DNA from: Planctomycetota bacterium
Lineage (GTDB): Bacteria; Planctomycetota; GCA-002687715; DRQF01
DNA length: 15,532 bases
NCBI GenBank assembly: GCA_015485455.1
Contig: WFTN01000319.1
Coordinates: 1 to 15,532 of the forward strand
Direction of reading: 5' to 3'
The notes below the pieces were generated by a model. The model ran no database searches, was not told where the DNA came from, and worked only from the letters and a program-made list of their open reading frames with translations. The position numbers and the translations under genes were made by a program. How positions within the stretch are numbered: the stretch's first letter is position 1; each line of letters begins with the position of its first letter. Shown in pieces: positions 6,319-14,427 of this stretch.

Positions 6319-7155
6319 TCACGCAGTCAAGGCGTCACCCCGTTCACTCAAGATACGATGGCGATAAGATCCCCAGAGTGCCGCGCCAATGGCCCCGGCC
6401 AGAATTGAGTCCTCGTGCATGCGCACATCAAAATTGCGATTCTGTTCGACCAGAGTCTCGATGAGTGCGGCACGTAAACCTGAATCGGAAGCCAAACCGC
6501 CAGTCAAGACCACCGTTTCCTTGACTTTCGCGGCAGTCAACAACTTCACCAGTCGCCCTGCCATTGATAGGTGAATTCCCTTCAAGATGTCCTCTGTCTT
6601 GATGCCCCTTGAGACCATGTTGATCACATCCGTCTCTGCTAGGACAGCACAAATACTCGAGCACTTCTCAGGCTTCTCCGCTTGTTGAGACAGCTCTCCA
6701 ACTTCTTCCAAGGCCACACCTAAATAGCGAGCGATATTCTCCAAGAACTGTCCTGTCCCTGAAGCACACTGACTGGTCATTCTGTAGCCGAGCACTTTCG
6801 ATCGATGATCCATCAAGATTGCCTTGGCATGGAGGGCACCGATGTCAAGGACAGCCCGCGCCTCGGGCTCCAAAAACAAACCACCCCGGGCATGCGCGGT
6901 CATGCCATAGAAATGACCGGTGCGAAAGTCAACGAGCTCACCTTCACCGGTGGTGGCCACATAGTCAACTTGGTCTCTACGGATATTGGCCTCCGCTAAC
7001 ATGCCATCGTAGGTTTCATTGAGAACTTCAACCGCATCGCGACGGCGTATCCGTTCAACAACCTTTCCAATGATCGCAGGACTACCCTTGTCATCCGAAA
7101 GCAGTGCACATTTAATGGTACTGCTACCAATATCAATTCCGGAAATAAGACTCAT
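6319..7155 (-). CDS. bcrD: Benzoyl-CoA reductase subunit D (ATPase/activator subunit)
   Basis: A 278-residue ASKHA-type ATPase of the BadF/BadG/BcrA/BcrD family. With BcrA it forms the ATP-hydrolysing electron-activating half of class I benzoyl-CoA reductase, carrying a [4Fe-4S] cluster between the two subunits. Motifs in order: phosphate-1 loop GIDIGSSTIK (6-15), DIGALHAK (104-111, the D-type variant of DIGGQDxK), QCASGTGQFLENIARYLG (129-146; Cys130 is the expected cluster ligand), SSICAVLAETDVINM (166-180; Cys169 is the second ligand) and LTGGLA followed by GAIGAALWG at the C-terminus. The CASGTGQF and SSICAVLAETDV wording is what I recall for BcrD/BadG rather than for BcrA or 2-hydroxyacyl-CoA dehydratase activators. 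AAGGAAG precedes the ATG, and the gap from bcrA is nine bases. Length matches the family. Confidence 0.93.
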   Translation of the reverse strand: MSLISGIDIGSSTIKCALLSDDKGSPAIIGKVVERIRRRDAVEVLNETYDGMLAEANIRRDQVDYVATTGEGELVDFRTGHFYGMTAHARGGLFLEPEARAVLDIGALHAKAILMDHRSKVLGYRMTSQCASGTGQFLENIARYLGVALEEVGELSQQAEKPEKCSSICAVLAETDVINMVSRGIKTEDILKGIHLSMAGRLVKLLTAAKVKETVVLTGGLASDSGLRAALIETLVEQNRNFDVRMHEDSILAGAIGAALWGSYRHRILSERGDALTA

Positions 7156-7164
7156 AGGACTTCC

Positions 7165-8499
7165 TTAAGCTGCAACTTCATCGAGCGCCGTGATACTGCG
7201 GGCAGCGAAAATGGCTGCGCCGATTGCACCGGTGTAAATGGAGTCTGGGGATATATTGATGGTTCGTTCACCATAATTCTCTTTAACCAAGTGCTTCAAT
7301 GCAGCAACGGAAGCCACGTTCTTGGCGACACCACCGGTAAACGTGAATTCTTCTGCAATACCACCTGACCGCGCCAGGAGGCTCATGGCTCGCAGCATCA
7401 TGGCACGGTGAAGACCAGCCAAGATGTCTTCCCTTTTGTCACCCAAAGTCATGCGGTCTCGAAGCTCGGCGCCAGCAAAGACAGTGCATGTCGAAGAAAT
7501 TTTCACCTTGCGTTTTGACGTTTGCGCTAAAGGCCCGAGTTCGTGCAATCCCAGGTTCATCTCATCGGCTATATACCCCAAATAACGACCACACCCGGCG
7601 GCGCAACGATCGTTCATTTGAAAACTTGTGACGATTCCTTGATTGTCGATTTGGATCGCTTTGGTGTCTTGCCCGCCAATGTCCAAGACTGTTGTTGTGT
7701 TGGGGAACATCCAGTGGGCTCCCAAACCATGGCAGAGGATTTCCGATCTTATCTGATCTTTACGGAAAGGTAGCTTGCTACGGCCATACCCGGTGCCAAC
7801 GGTATTCAATTCATTGATCTCGATGCCCGCGACCTTGAGAACACGATCGCGCAAGGGGTCTTTGTGCTTGGCCCACAACTCCTCATCTTCCGAGTAAACG
7901 CGCTCCAAAGCTGGCATGATGTTGTTCGAGAAAGAAAGGTCTATTTCTCTGTTTTCAACACGAATAATGGACTTGTCAAAAAGACTCATCAGCTGATCAA
8001 AGTCTCCGCCACTGCATTTGCGACCTTGGGCTCTCTTCATGTAGCCTCCGGTGGCAATGTCGCGAAAGAAATCTGACCGAGCTGGGATTCCAGGTGCGAA
8101 AAGAAGGGGAATCTCTTCTAGCATACCTTGCAAGACATTCGACACGTTGCTCGTCAGAAGGTCACGTTCCTCGTCATAGCGCGGATCACTCAGAACATGA
8201 GTGAATTCTTCCTCCAAACAACGCTGCTGAATCAGGTGCTGCTCAAGACGGAAGTTTCTTTGCAGGTCTTTGATGAATCGATTCTTGACCTCATCTTCCA
8301 AACCTAATTCGTCCAACTCGTGAGTGAAGAGGGCGAAACGCGCATTGATCAATGCCTCCGACTTGGCCACGGCACAAGCAATGTCATAGTTGCTACGACT
8401 ATTGGTGATACCCTTACCAAGTAAACGTCCGTCCATGTCCATAACAACGGCTTTGGTCGTCGTAGAACCCAGGTCAATTCCGGTGCAACAATCCATCAT
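7165..8499 (-). CDS. bcrA: Benzoyl-CoA reductase subunit A (ATPase/activator subunit)
   Basis: A 444-residue partner ATPase to BcrD, longer because of the insert between the first ASKHA strand pair and the DIGGQDTK motif that marks BcrA/BadF. Motifs: GIDLGSTTTK (7-16), ITNSRSNYD (31-39, characteristic of BcrA/BadF), DIGGQDTK (273-280), DRCAAGCGRYLGYIADEMN (297-315; Cys299 expected [4Fe-4S] ligand), ISSTCTVFAGAEL (334-346; Cys338 second ligand), and FTGGVAKN plus GAIGAAIF near the C-terminus. ATP hydrolysis here drives the low-potential electron to the BcrBC active site. Two consecutive ATGs (8499, 8496) follow AGGAGG at three and six bases; the second has the better spacing, a one-residue uncertainty. 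The bcrB stop TAG overlaps this ribosome-binding site. Confidence 0.94.
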   Translation of the reverse strand: MMDCCTGIDLGSTTTKAVVMDMDGRLLGKGITNSRSNYDIACAVAKSEALINARFALFTHELDELGLEDEVKNRFIKDLQRNFRLEQHLIQQRCLEEEFTHVLSDPRYDEERDLLTSNVSNVLQGMLEEIPLLFAPGIPARSDFFRDIATGGYMKRAQGRKCSGGDFDQLMSLFDKSIIRVENREIDLSFSNNIMPALERVYSEDEELWAKHKDPLRDRVLKVAGIEINELNTVGTGYGRSKLPFRKDQIRSEILCHGLGAHWMFPNTTTVLDIGGQDTKAIQIDNQGIVTSFQMNDRCAAGCGRYLGYIADEMNLGLHELGPLAQTSKRKVKISSTCTVFAGAELRDRMTLGDKREDILAGLHRAMMLRAMSLLARSGGIAEEFTFTGGVAKNVASVAALKHLVKENYGERTINISPDSIYTGAIGAAIFAARSITALDEVAA

Positions 8500-8506
8500 G
8501 AACCTC

Positions 8507-9787
8507 CTAAAGCGCGCTGACCGCGTTGCGTTTTTGTTCGATCATCTGAAAATACGATTCGAGGCGGTTCTTGATATTGGCCGCCGAGAAGTAGCGCGGG
8601 TCTACCAGATCAGACTCAAAGAATCCCCCGGGCACACCGGTACGCTGCTCGACTTCTCTCAAGATGAGTAGTTGCCCCGCGCTAAAAGAGTTGCAACTCT
8701 TGACCGAATTGATCAAGAAGCCATCGGCCTGATATTCTTCGACATACTTGGAGATCATGTCCGTCCGTGTCGGCAAATTTAGGTTGGTGTAGCAGCCCAA
8801 ACAATAGTCGGCCAAAGACTCCAGTGGGTTGTCTGGATCATGACGGAAGCCGAAATCGTAGACGCCGCCAACACGGGTATAGGTGGAGGCCACCGCTACG
8901 GCCCCTTCATCGCTGAACATCTTCCACAGCTCGCGAAAGTGAGTCCAGTTTGGCGGTCCTTCCACCACGATGCGATACTTTTCTTCTTTCATCGGACCTT
9001 CCGGTGTGAGTGGTCCGAGTTTACGGGCAGCCCGATCGTTGACTTCCGCTAAGAGGGCTTCATAGTAGGTCTCTGCTTCAGGCGTTCCGCGAAACGCGGT
9101 AAAAATCGGTGAGATGTAGTAGACGCCGCCAAAGTAACCGTCGATAGGAGAAGGGGTCTGCTTAGCCGACTCCATGACCTTGACAAAGTTGTCTTCTGAG
9201 CGAGCAGAACTCGCCATCAGCTGGCGCAAGCGATCGATATCAAACTTCTTGCCGGAAACTTCCTCTAAGACAGGGATGACCTTTTCTTGCAACTGCTTAA
9301 CAATGTAGCGGCGCATCTCTGCCGTTGGCTTTCCATCTGCCTGATAAGGCACATGCAGCATGACGATGGGGCAATCGTATTCCTGCTTGAGGATTTCGAA
9401 CCATTTCATGAAAGTGAAGCAGCCTGTGTAAGACAGCAAGAGAACAGATGGTTTCGGCAATCTTGTCCCCGTAGGACCGATATTGCCGTTCTTGGCCATG
9501 CCAAGGTCGCACTTCACATAGGTGCAAACATCTTCCGAGTGCCCTTCTTTTTCAGCGGCGGCAATGTAGTCAGCCGATTTATTGCGCATGGCGCTTTGAA
9601 GAGCGTTGATCTCAGGGAGCACGGGGAGAAGGTCGAAACAATGGAGTAGTTCGGCTAGGTTTCCGGGAACGAATGTATAGGCACACTTGTCTCCATTCTC
9701 CTCGGAAACAGCCAACTTCTCAAAATGCCGGGCCAACATTTCTTTCTGCAAATCCATACTGGATTCTTTGATTACTGGCTTGCTCAT
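8507..9787 (-). CDS. bcrB: Benzoyl-CoA reductase subunit B (active-site half)
   Basis: A 426-residue member of the 2-hydroxyacyl-CoA dehydratase D / HgdB-BcrB family. With BcrC it binds benzoyl-CoA and iron-sulfur clusters and carries out the two-electron ring reduction to cyclohexa-1,5-diene-1-carbonyl-CoA. Candidate cluster cysteines are Cys88/Cys93 (VCTYVKC), Cys123 (SYTGCFTFMKWFEIL) and the DYCLGCYT and VKSCNSFSAGQ segments in the C-terminal half, which are typical of BadE/BcrB. I chose the ATG at 9787, which has GGAG six bases upstream and begins two bases after the bcrC stop. An in-frame GTG at 9799 would overlap bcrC by ten bases and lacks a better ribosome-binding site. Length and order fit Thauera-type BCR. 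Confidence 0.93.
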   Translation of the reverse strand: MSKPVIKESSMDLQKEMLARHFEKLAVSEENGDKCAYTFVPGNLAELLHCFDLLPVLPEINALQSAMRNKSADYIAAAEKEGHSEDVCTYVKCDLGMAKNGNIGPTGTRLPKPSVLLLSYTGCFTFMKWFEILKQEYDCPIVMLHVPYQADGKPTAEMRRYIVKQLQEKVIPVLEEVSGKKFDIDRLRQLMASSARSEDNFVKVMESAKQTPSPIDGYFGGVYYISPIFTAFRGTPEAETYYEALLAEVNDRAARKLGPLTPEGPMKEEKYRIVVEGPPNWTHFRELWKMFSDEGAVAVASTYTRVGGVYDFGFRHDPDNPLESLADYCLGCYTNLNLPTRTDMISKYVEEYQADGFLINSVKSCNSFSAGQLLILREVEQRTGVPGGFFESDLVDPRYFSAANIKNRLESYFQMIEQKRNAVSAL

Positions 9788-9789
9788 CG

Positions 9790-10944
9790 TTAACTCCACA
9801 ACTTAATTGAATCGGCGAACGTCCCGGCTTGTTCGCGAATGACTTGAAACTGACCGGTATTCTCGGCGTACTTGAAACTGGTGTAAGGAATGCTCGCCTT
9901 CTCAATGGCCGCCACCATCATGGGCTGATCGAGAAGCGCTGGATCACAGAAACTGGGGGCGCAGCACACAACACCCTCGGCATTGCATTTCTTGACCTTC
10001 TCCACCAGCTCGCCCCCCTTCTCCGACTCACGGTAAATGAATGCAGCTTCTCGCGACTGCTCGATAAAGGCTCGGGCAAGATTCTCGATGGCATCCCCAG
10101 TGGTGGAAATTTCACCCTTAATCAATCGGGCACCCAAGGTGAAGTCATCCTCCACCACATAGCAGCCGGATTTTTCGATGGTACGAATGAGATTGAGAGG
10201 AGGTTGTTCACAGAATGAACCAAGAACAACAACCCGCGCATTGTCGATAGCTTTGCAGTCGGAAGCCGCCGCCAAGTCAATGTAGGAGCGCAACATCTTG
10301 TTGTGTTCTTTTACGTCGATCTGGTAGCCCGCACGAATGAGGAGATAGCCTTCCGACACAGGAAAGCACCAAGGTCGCTCTCGCCGCTTTTGGTAAAGCT
10401 CTTCGATCAGTGAGCGATTCTCATTGTAGATTGCAATGGATCGATTGATGCTGTCGTTGTCAGGGTTCTGCCCCGACACCCGGCAAAACTCACCGAAGAG
10501 GCGCTTGAGTTCATGGGTGAAAAAATCGACGCCGATTTCGTCAAAACTCTGAGGCATATCCAAATACCACGCCGGAGTCTTCGGGAAGAGCATCTTCCAC
10601 ATGCCCGAAAGATTTCGGATCACATCGCATATGCTAGGAAAGATCATGCCATCCAATGGAGAAAGATTACCATTCAAACCCATTTCGATGGTGCTGCGGG
10701 GAATCTGGCAGATATAGCTTTGGAAGTAAGCATCACCCTTGATGATCTCGATCCCATCGCCGCCGCCCACAATCCCTACAGGCAAGATTCCAGCGGCATG
10801 GAGAAGCTCTCGGGGTGACCACACAGGCATACAGCCCACGGCCTTACCACCCGTTTTCTCTTTCCACTTAGAGACAGTACCCAGCTCCAGGTCTCGAACG
10901 ATCTCTTCAGCAAGATCAATCATGTCAGCTTTCGTTTCGGCCAT
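9790..10944 (-). CDS. bcrC: Benzoyl-CoA reductase subunit C (active-site half)
   Basis: A 384-residue second HgdB-like subunit that pairs with BcrB to form the substrate- and [4Fe-4S]-binding module of class I benzoyl-CoA reductase. Recognisable segments are GCMPVWSPRELLHAAGILPVG (37-57; Cys38 a candidate cluster ligand), YICQIPRSTIEMGL (77-90), the LDGMIFPSICDVIRNLSGMW stretch (97-116; Cys106), VLGSFCEQPP and VVCCAPSFCDP in the C-terminal domain. The ATG follows GAGGAA by five bases and lies nine bases after the dch stop. The transcription order bcrC-B-A-D is the same as the characterised bcrCBAD and badDEFG sets, which supports each subunit assignment. Confidence 0.93.
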   Translation of the reverse strand: MAETKADMIDLAEEIVRDLELGTVSKWKEKTGGKAVGCMPVWSPRELLHAAGILPVGIVGGGDGIEIIKGDAYFQSYICQIPRSTIEMGLNGNLSPLDGMIFPSICDVIRNLSGMWKMLFPKTPAWYLDMPQSFDEIGVDFFTHELKRLFGEFCRVSGQNPDNDSINRSIAIYNENRSLIEELYQKRRERPWCFPVSEGYLLIRAGYQIDVKEHNKMLRSYIDLAAASDCKAIDNARVVVLGSFCEQPPLNLIRTIEKSGCYVVEDDFTLGARLIKGEISTTGDAIENLARAFIEQSREAAFIYRESEKGGELVEKVKKCNAEGVVCCAPSFCDPALLDQPMMVAAIEKASIPYTSFKYAENTGQFQVIREQAGTFADSIKLWS

Positions 10945-10953
10945 GGTATTTCC

Positions 10954-11724
10954 TCAAGAGTTTGTCCAAGTTGCTGTCCGCTTTTCTAAGAAGGCAGTAA
11001 TCCCCTCAACCGCATCCTGTGTCGACATTAATTCAGCCAGGTAGAGCTTCTCGAGAGCGTCAATGTCCTCAGAAAATTGGCGATGAAATCGTCCTCGGGA
11101 AGCCGCCACTGCCAACCGCAACGAGGACGCTGATTTGTTAGCGAAATGTTCTCGAGCATATGCCAAAGCCGATGCCACTGGATCATCCTCAATGGCATCA
11201 ATCAAACCACAGCGAAGGGCTTCTTCTGCATGCACCGTTTTGCCGGTTAGTAACAAGTCATCGGCAACAGCTTGACCGCAGCGATGAGGTAGCATGACGC
11301 TAGCCACAGGAGCAAAGACCCCCAATTGGATCTCAGGTTGCCCATATTGAGATCTGGGAGAACCGATGACCCGGTGGCAGAAGGAAGCGACTTCCAAGCC
11401 ACCACCCAAACAATAACCATTGATAGCGGCGACGAAGGTGACATGACTGGCCATCATGGCTTTCATGAGGGTGTGAAGATCGTGGAGCATCGAAGCCACA
11501 GACCCAGGCAGATGCTCTTCGACACTGGCTCCAAACGAGAAGTTCTTGCCGGCCGCCGTCAAAATGACAGTTTTCACCTCTGGCTTCGTGCGAATGTCTT
11601 CGATGTAGCCCTTCAGTGCCGCAACCATGGCACTGTCTATGATGTTGCTGTTCGGTCGATTCAGGGTCAGGCTCAGAATGCCATCCCCTTCGTCGGCGAA
11701 AATCACTGGATCAGATTCAGACAT
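10954..11724 (-). CDS. dch: Cyclohexa-1,5-diene-1-carbonyl-CoA hydratase
   Basis: A 256-residue crotonase-fold enzyme, close to the usual length of about 258. It adds water to the dienoyl-CoA made by benzoyl-CoA reductase, giving 6-hydroxycyclohex-1-ene-1-carbonyl-CoA. The first oxyanion-hole segment NFSFGASVEEHLPG (61-74) is the wording characteristic of Dch rather than of fatty-acid enoyl-CoA hydratases. The second is INGYCLGGGLEVASFC (101-116), followed by QPEIQLGVFAP. The start at 11724 is supported by AGGAG six bases upstream; a longer open frame to 11838 lies wholly inside the GNAT gene and has no matching homology. The start overlaps the end of the upstream GNAT gene by eight bases, implying translational coupling. 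Confidence 0.92.
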   Translation of the reverse strand: MSESDPVIFADEGDGILSLTLNRPNSNIIDSAMVAALKGYIEDIRTKPEVKTVILTAAGKNFSFGASVEEHLPGSVASMLHDLHTLMKAMMASHVTFVAAINGYCLGGGLEVASFCHRVIGSPRSQYGQPEIQLGVFAPVASVMLPHRCGQAVADDLLLTGKTVHAEEALRCGLIDAIEDDPVASALAYAREHFANKSASSLRLAVAASRGRFHRQFSEDIDALEKLYLAELMSTQDAVEGITAFLEKRTATWTNS

Positions 11725-12202
11725 CAGACTCTCCTGTTTCCTCATCGTGTTGGGGCTGAAGTGTGCATTCCATCTCGGCATAGGGGCCAGCCACAAAGCC
11801 GCTGCTGCGGAAAAAAGCCGCCATAGGCACATCGTCACGACGTACCATGGTGCGCATCAAATTGACGCCTAAGTCTCGGAATCGTTGTCTCGCGACTCTT
11901 AGGATTTCACCGGCAACGCCCCGCCTGCTTATGGCAGGGTCGACGGCAACGGAAAAAATCCACCCGCATCGAGCACTGCCGAATTCCCAGGCACGAATTT
12001 CTCCAAACAGAAATCCTGCAAGATTTCCGGATCCATCTCGAGCCAAGAGTGCTATACGTCCTTCGGTGTCATGGCTAAAATCTGCCACGATCTTCTTCCA
12101 ATACTCAGCTTTCGCTTCGCCACCATGCTTCACGTCGAGCTGAACGATTTCCTCGACGTCATTGATCGTGACATCCGTGATGGAAATGCATAGATCCTTC
12201 AT
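11717..12202 (-). CDS. GNAT family N-acetyltransferase (between oah and dch)
   Basis: A 161-residue GNAT-fold acetyltransferase embedded in the benzoyl-CoA operon, seven bases after oah and overlapping dch by eight. The N-terminal strand/helix (ISITDVTINDVEEIVQLD, 6-23), the LAGFLFGEIRAWEFG strand pair (61-75), motif A (VAVDPAISRRGVAGEIL, 85-101) and the end strand FFRSSGFVAGP (130-140) define the fold. As in its paralogue at 5071-5565, the first position of the acetyl-CoA pyrophosphate loop is not Arg/Gln (SRRGVA), a shared deviation. The ribosome-binding site is weak (AGTAGG), consistent with coupled translation. Known precedent: BadL of R. palustris is a GNAT in the bad cluster that acetylates aminobenzoates to make the inducer for the Rrf2 repressor BadM. 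An equivalent role here is inference. Confidence 0.82.
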   Translation of the reverse strand: MKDLCISITDVTINDVEEIVQLDVKHGGEAKAEYWKKIVADFSHDTEGRIALLARDGSGNLAGFLFGEIRAWEFGSARCGWIFSVAVDPAISRRGVAGEILRVARQRFRDLGVNLMRTMVRRDDVPMAAFFRSSGFVAGPYAEMECTLQPQHDEETGESDV

Positions 12203-12209
12203 CAGCGGC

Positions 12210-13304
12210 CTACTTTCTCGCTGCTGGCAAAATGCTGTTTGTCAGCTCATCGGTCCAAGTAGCACCGGCCGCTAATTTTTGGCGCAAAGCGATGTAGTCC
12301 ACTTCGCGAAAGCCATTGGCTGCTTCATTAAACGCTCTGAATCCGGCGCGTCCTTCCGTCATCATGTTGTTGGCCAACCATGCGCGATTGGTCTCCCGGT
12401 TGCGATTCCAGTTTTCGAGCTTGACCTTGCGGACCGACTCAATGGTCTTCGTAAGGCAGTCTGGCATCATGTAGAGCAGCTTGGTGCACATCCGGTCGAC
12501 GGCAACATCAAGGGCGTTCAGGCAAATCGAGCCTTCCTTCATTTTTGCTTTGCCAGCGGCGGCAGCTTCGCCAGTTTTGTACTCGCCATAGTGGCTGAAC
12601 CCCATGGCGTCGGGAGTCGTATCGGTGACCACCAAGGGGTTAGGAGCGAAAGATCCATCAATCTTAAATGAAGGAACAACTTCGGTGATCAGACCATAGT
12701 CGAGAGCCCGATGGGGGCTCCACATTTCGCAGAGTGTACAACTTTGCATAGCCCGCTCAGTGCCGACGAAACCTGCGAGGAAATCAGTTGAACCGCCGTC
12801 TGGGGCGGAGCCATGCTTAGGGCCAGCTTGGCCGAAAGTCGCCATGTCTGTGGAAATGGTGAAATCACATGCCATTCCGATTTCTTGGCCTCCAGCGATG
12901 CGCATGCCATTCACGCGACAGATGACTGGCTTGTCGCAACTCAAGATACCCGAGACCATGTCGTTAAATAGGCGCATGTAGCGGCGGTATTCCCCTGGCC
13001 GACCGGCATAGTACTCAGCGTACTCTTTCGTGTTTCCGCCGGTGCAAAAGGCGCGATCTCCGGCGCCAGTGAAAACAACGGCATTCACATCACGGGCTTC
13101 CGATGCCTTGCGAAAGGCCAAGATAACTCCCTTGACCATTTCCGTGGTGTAAGAGTTGTATTGCTTGGGATTATTGAGAGTGACCCAGGCGTTGAAGAGG
13201 CCATCCACCTTATTGCCGTCTAGATCAAGGCAGGGTTTCAACTCATAGGTAAGGCCTTCGTGCTCAAAGTTTTCTACAAGGTCGTGATTCTTGAATTCAA
13301 ACAT
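12210..13304 (-). CDS. oah: 6-oxocyclohex-1-ene-1-carbonyl-CoA hydrolase (ring opening)
   Basis: A 364-residue crotonase-superfamily hydrolase (Oah/BzdY/BamA type), longer than ordinary enoyl-CoA hydratases because of family-specific insertions. It adds water and hydrolytically opens the ring of 6-oxocyclohex-1-ene-1-carbonyl-CoA to give 3-hydroxypimelyl-CoA. Visible hallmarks are LNNPKQYNSYTTEMVKG (43-59), FTGAGDRAFCTGGNTKEYAEYYAGRP (78-103), VNGMRIAGGQEIGMACDFT (131-149), QAGPKHGSAPDGGSTDFL (158-175) and the C-terminal LANNMMTEGRAGFRAFN. All are strongly conserved in BamA, the usual functional marker for anaerobic aromatic degradation. GGAG stands seven bases before the ATG. The gap from had is 20 bases. 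Confidence 0.95.
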   Translation of the reverse strand: MFEFKNHDLVENFEHEGLTYELKPCLDLDGNKVDGLFNAWVTLNNPKQYNSYTTEMVKGVILAFRKASEARDVNAVVFTGAGDRAFCTGGNTKEYAEYYAGRPGEYRRYMRLFNDMVSGILSCDKPVICRVNGMRIAGGQEIGMACDFTISTDMATFGQAGPKHGSAPDGGSTDFLAGFVGTERAMQSCTLCEMWSPHRALDYGLITEVVPSFKIDGSFAPNPLVVTDTTPDAMGFSHYGEYKTGEAAAAGKAKMKEGSICLNALDVAVDRMCTKLLYMMPDCLTKTIESVRKVKLENWNRNRETNRAWLANNMMTEGRAGFRAFNEAANGFREVDYIALRQKLAAGATWTDELTNSILPAARK

Positions 13305-13324
13305 TTACTTGCTCCGGGTGTTGA

Positions 13325-14386
13325 TCAAGCCTCTGGAATGAGGACAACGCGATTAGATATTTCGTGGTTTTTGACCGCCGCTAAGATCCCGTTGATCTCA
13401 GACATGGGGCGTCGTTCGATAAATGGTTTGATGGAAACTTCACCGGCGAGGATGAGATCCAAGGTCGCTGGATAATGTTCAGGCAGGCACCCCCAGTTTC
13501 CTTGAGCTATGGCGTCGAAGGCCATGAGGTTAGAAAGGCGGAGATCGGTTTTCTTGGGCGTGAACCCAACGACACCCAAGTAGGCTCCATGAACAAGCAG
13601 GGAGAAGGCTGTCTGCTGTCCCGCCGGACTTCCGGACGTTTCAAAGATCTTCCATTCCACGCCGGGCAAGCCATTCTCTTTGGCATATCCCCGAATGGCC
13701 TTCTTCATCGCGCGGCTGTCCATTTCACTGGCATTCAGAGTCAAACTGGCACAAAAGTCAGCAATTTTCTCAAGCCTTCCTGCGTCGACATCAATGGCTA
13801 CGACCACAGCCCCTTTAGCTTTGGCGATCTGGACGGCGTAAGTGCCAACACCTCCGATACCAACGACAATGGCGAGATCACCGCTCTTGAGCTGACTTCT
13901 TTCGATGGACTGAAATGGAGTTGTGACAGCATCTGCGATGACGGAAAGGTCAGCGAGCTCGATATCGAGTTTCGACAAGTCTGGGACAGGACAAAGCCCA
14001 GCAGAAGGGACAACTACATGGGTGGAGAACCCCCCATCGATATCGTTGCCAGGAAAAATTTGTTTCGGGCAAATACTGCCCCGACCTCTTTGGCAGAGCT
14101 CACATGCGCCGCAGGGCATGACCGCAGGGACGATGACATCTTTCCCAACCCATTGACTCGCTGCTTCACCAGTTTCGATCACTGTGCCGCTGATTTCATG
14201 GCCCAGAACCAAAGGGAGCTCATGCCTCGTGGGTACTCCATCGTAGAGAAAACCCAAATCCGTGTGGCATATTCCGCATCCAGCAATGGCGATCAGCACC
14301 TCATGGGGCTTGAGATTTCCACTTTCTCGGCTCTCTTGCACCAGGGGTTCATTGACCCCTGTCATGCACCAAGACTTGATAAGCAT
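13325..14386 (-). CDS. had: 6-hydroxycyclohex-1-ene-1-carbonyl-CoA dehydrogenase
   Basis: A 353-residue zinc-dependent medium-chain alcohol dehydrogenase, first gene of the operon. It oxidises the hydroxy-enoyl-CoA made by Dch to 6-oxocyclohex-1-ene-1-carbonyl-CoA using NAD. The catalytic zinc site is in GCGICHTD (36-43; Cys40) and LGHE (61-64; His63, Glu64). The structural zinc cysteines are Cys92, Cys95, Cys98 and Cys106. The Rossmann motif is GIGGVG (176-181), and Asp199 at the end of the second strand favours NAD over NADP. The specific assignment rests on placement next to oah, dch and bcrCBAD and on similarity I recall to Had/BzdX/BamQ; the fold alone would not give the substrate. AAGGAAA precedes the ATG. 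Confidence 0.9.
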   Translation of the reverse strand: MLIKSWCMTGVNEPLVQESRESGNLKPHEVLIAIAGCGICHTDLGFLYDGVPTRHELPLVLGHEISGTVIETGEAASQWVGKDVIVPAVMPCGACELCQRGRGSICPKQIFPGNDIDGGFSTHVVVPSAGLCPVPDLSKLDIELADLSVIADAVTTPFQSIERSQLKSGDLAIVVGIGGVGTYAVQIAKAKGAVVVAIDVDAGRLEKIADFCASLTLNASEMDSRAMKKAIRGYAKENGLPGVEWKIFETSGSPAGQQTAFSLLVHGAYLGVVGFTPKKTDLRLSNLMAFDAIAQGNWGCLPEHYPATLDLILAGEVSIKPFIERRPMSEINGILAAVKNHEISNRVVLIPEA

Positions 14387-14400
14387 AGTCTTTCCTTGCT

Positions 14401-14426
14401 AAAAGAAGTATTCTGGTACTTTTTTA
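14401..14426. promoter_or_regulatory. Candidate operator: AAGTA-N6-TACTT inverted repeat
   Basis: The perfect half-sites AAGTA (14406-14410) and TACTT (14417-14421) are separated by six bases. With flanks, the 10-base arms match at eight of ten positions. The element starts 15 bases upstream of the had ATG on the operon side, where a repressor would block transcription start. Its size and symmetry fit a dimeric winged-helix protein such as the adjacent Rrf2 regulator. Binding is inferred, not shown. Confidence 0.4.
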
Positions 14427-14427
14427 C

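Noticed and set aside
7165..10944. Reading bcrCBAD as a 2-hydroxyacyl-CoA dehydratase with its activator
   Set aside because: There are two different ATPase subunits with BcrA- and BcrD-specific motifs, two HgdB-like subunits in bcrC-B-A-D order, and adjacent dch, oah and had. These fit class I benzoyl-CoA reductase much better.
11725..11838. N-terminal extension of dch
   Set aside because: It lies within the GNAT gene in another frame, has no crotonase homology, and the ATG at 11724 has AGGAG at the right distance and gives the normal Dch length.
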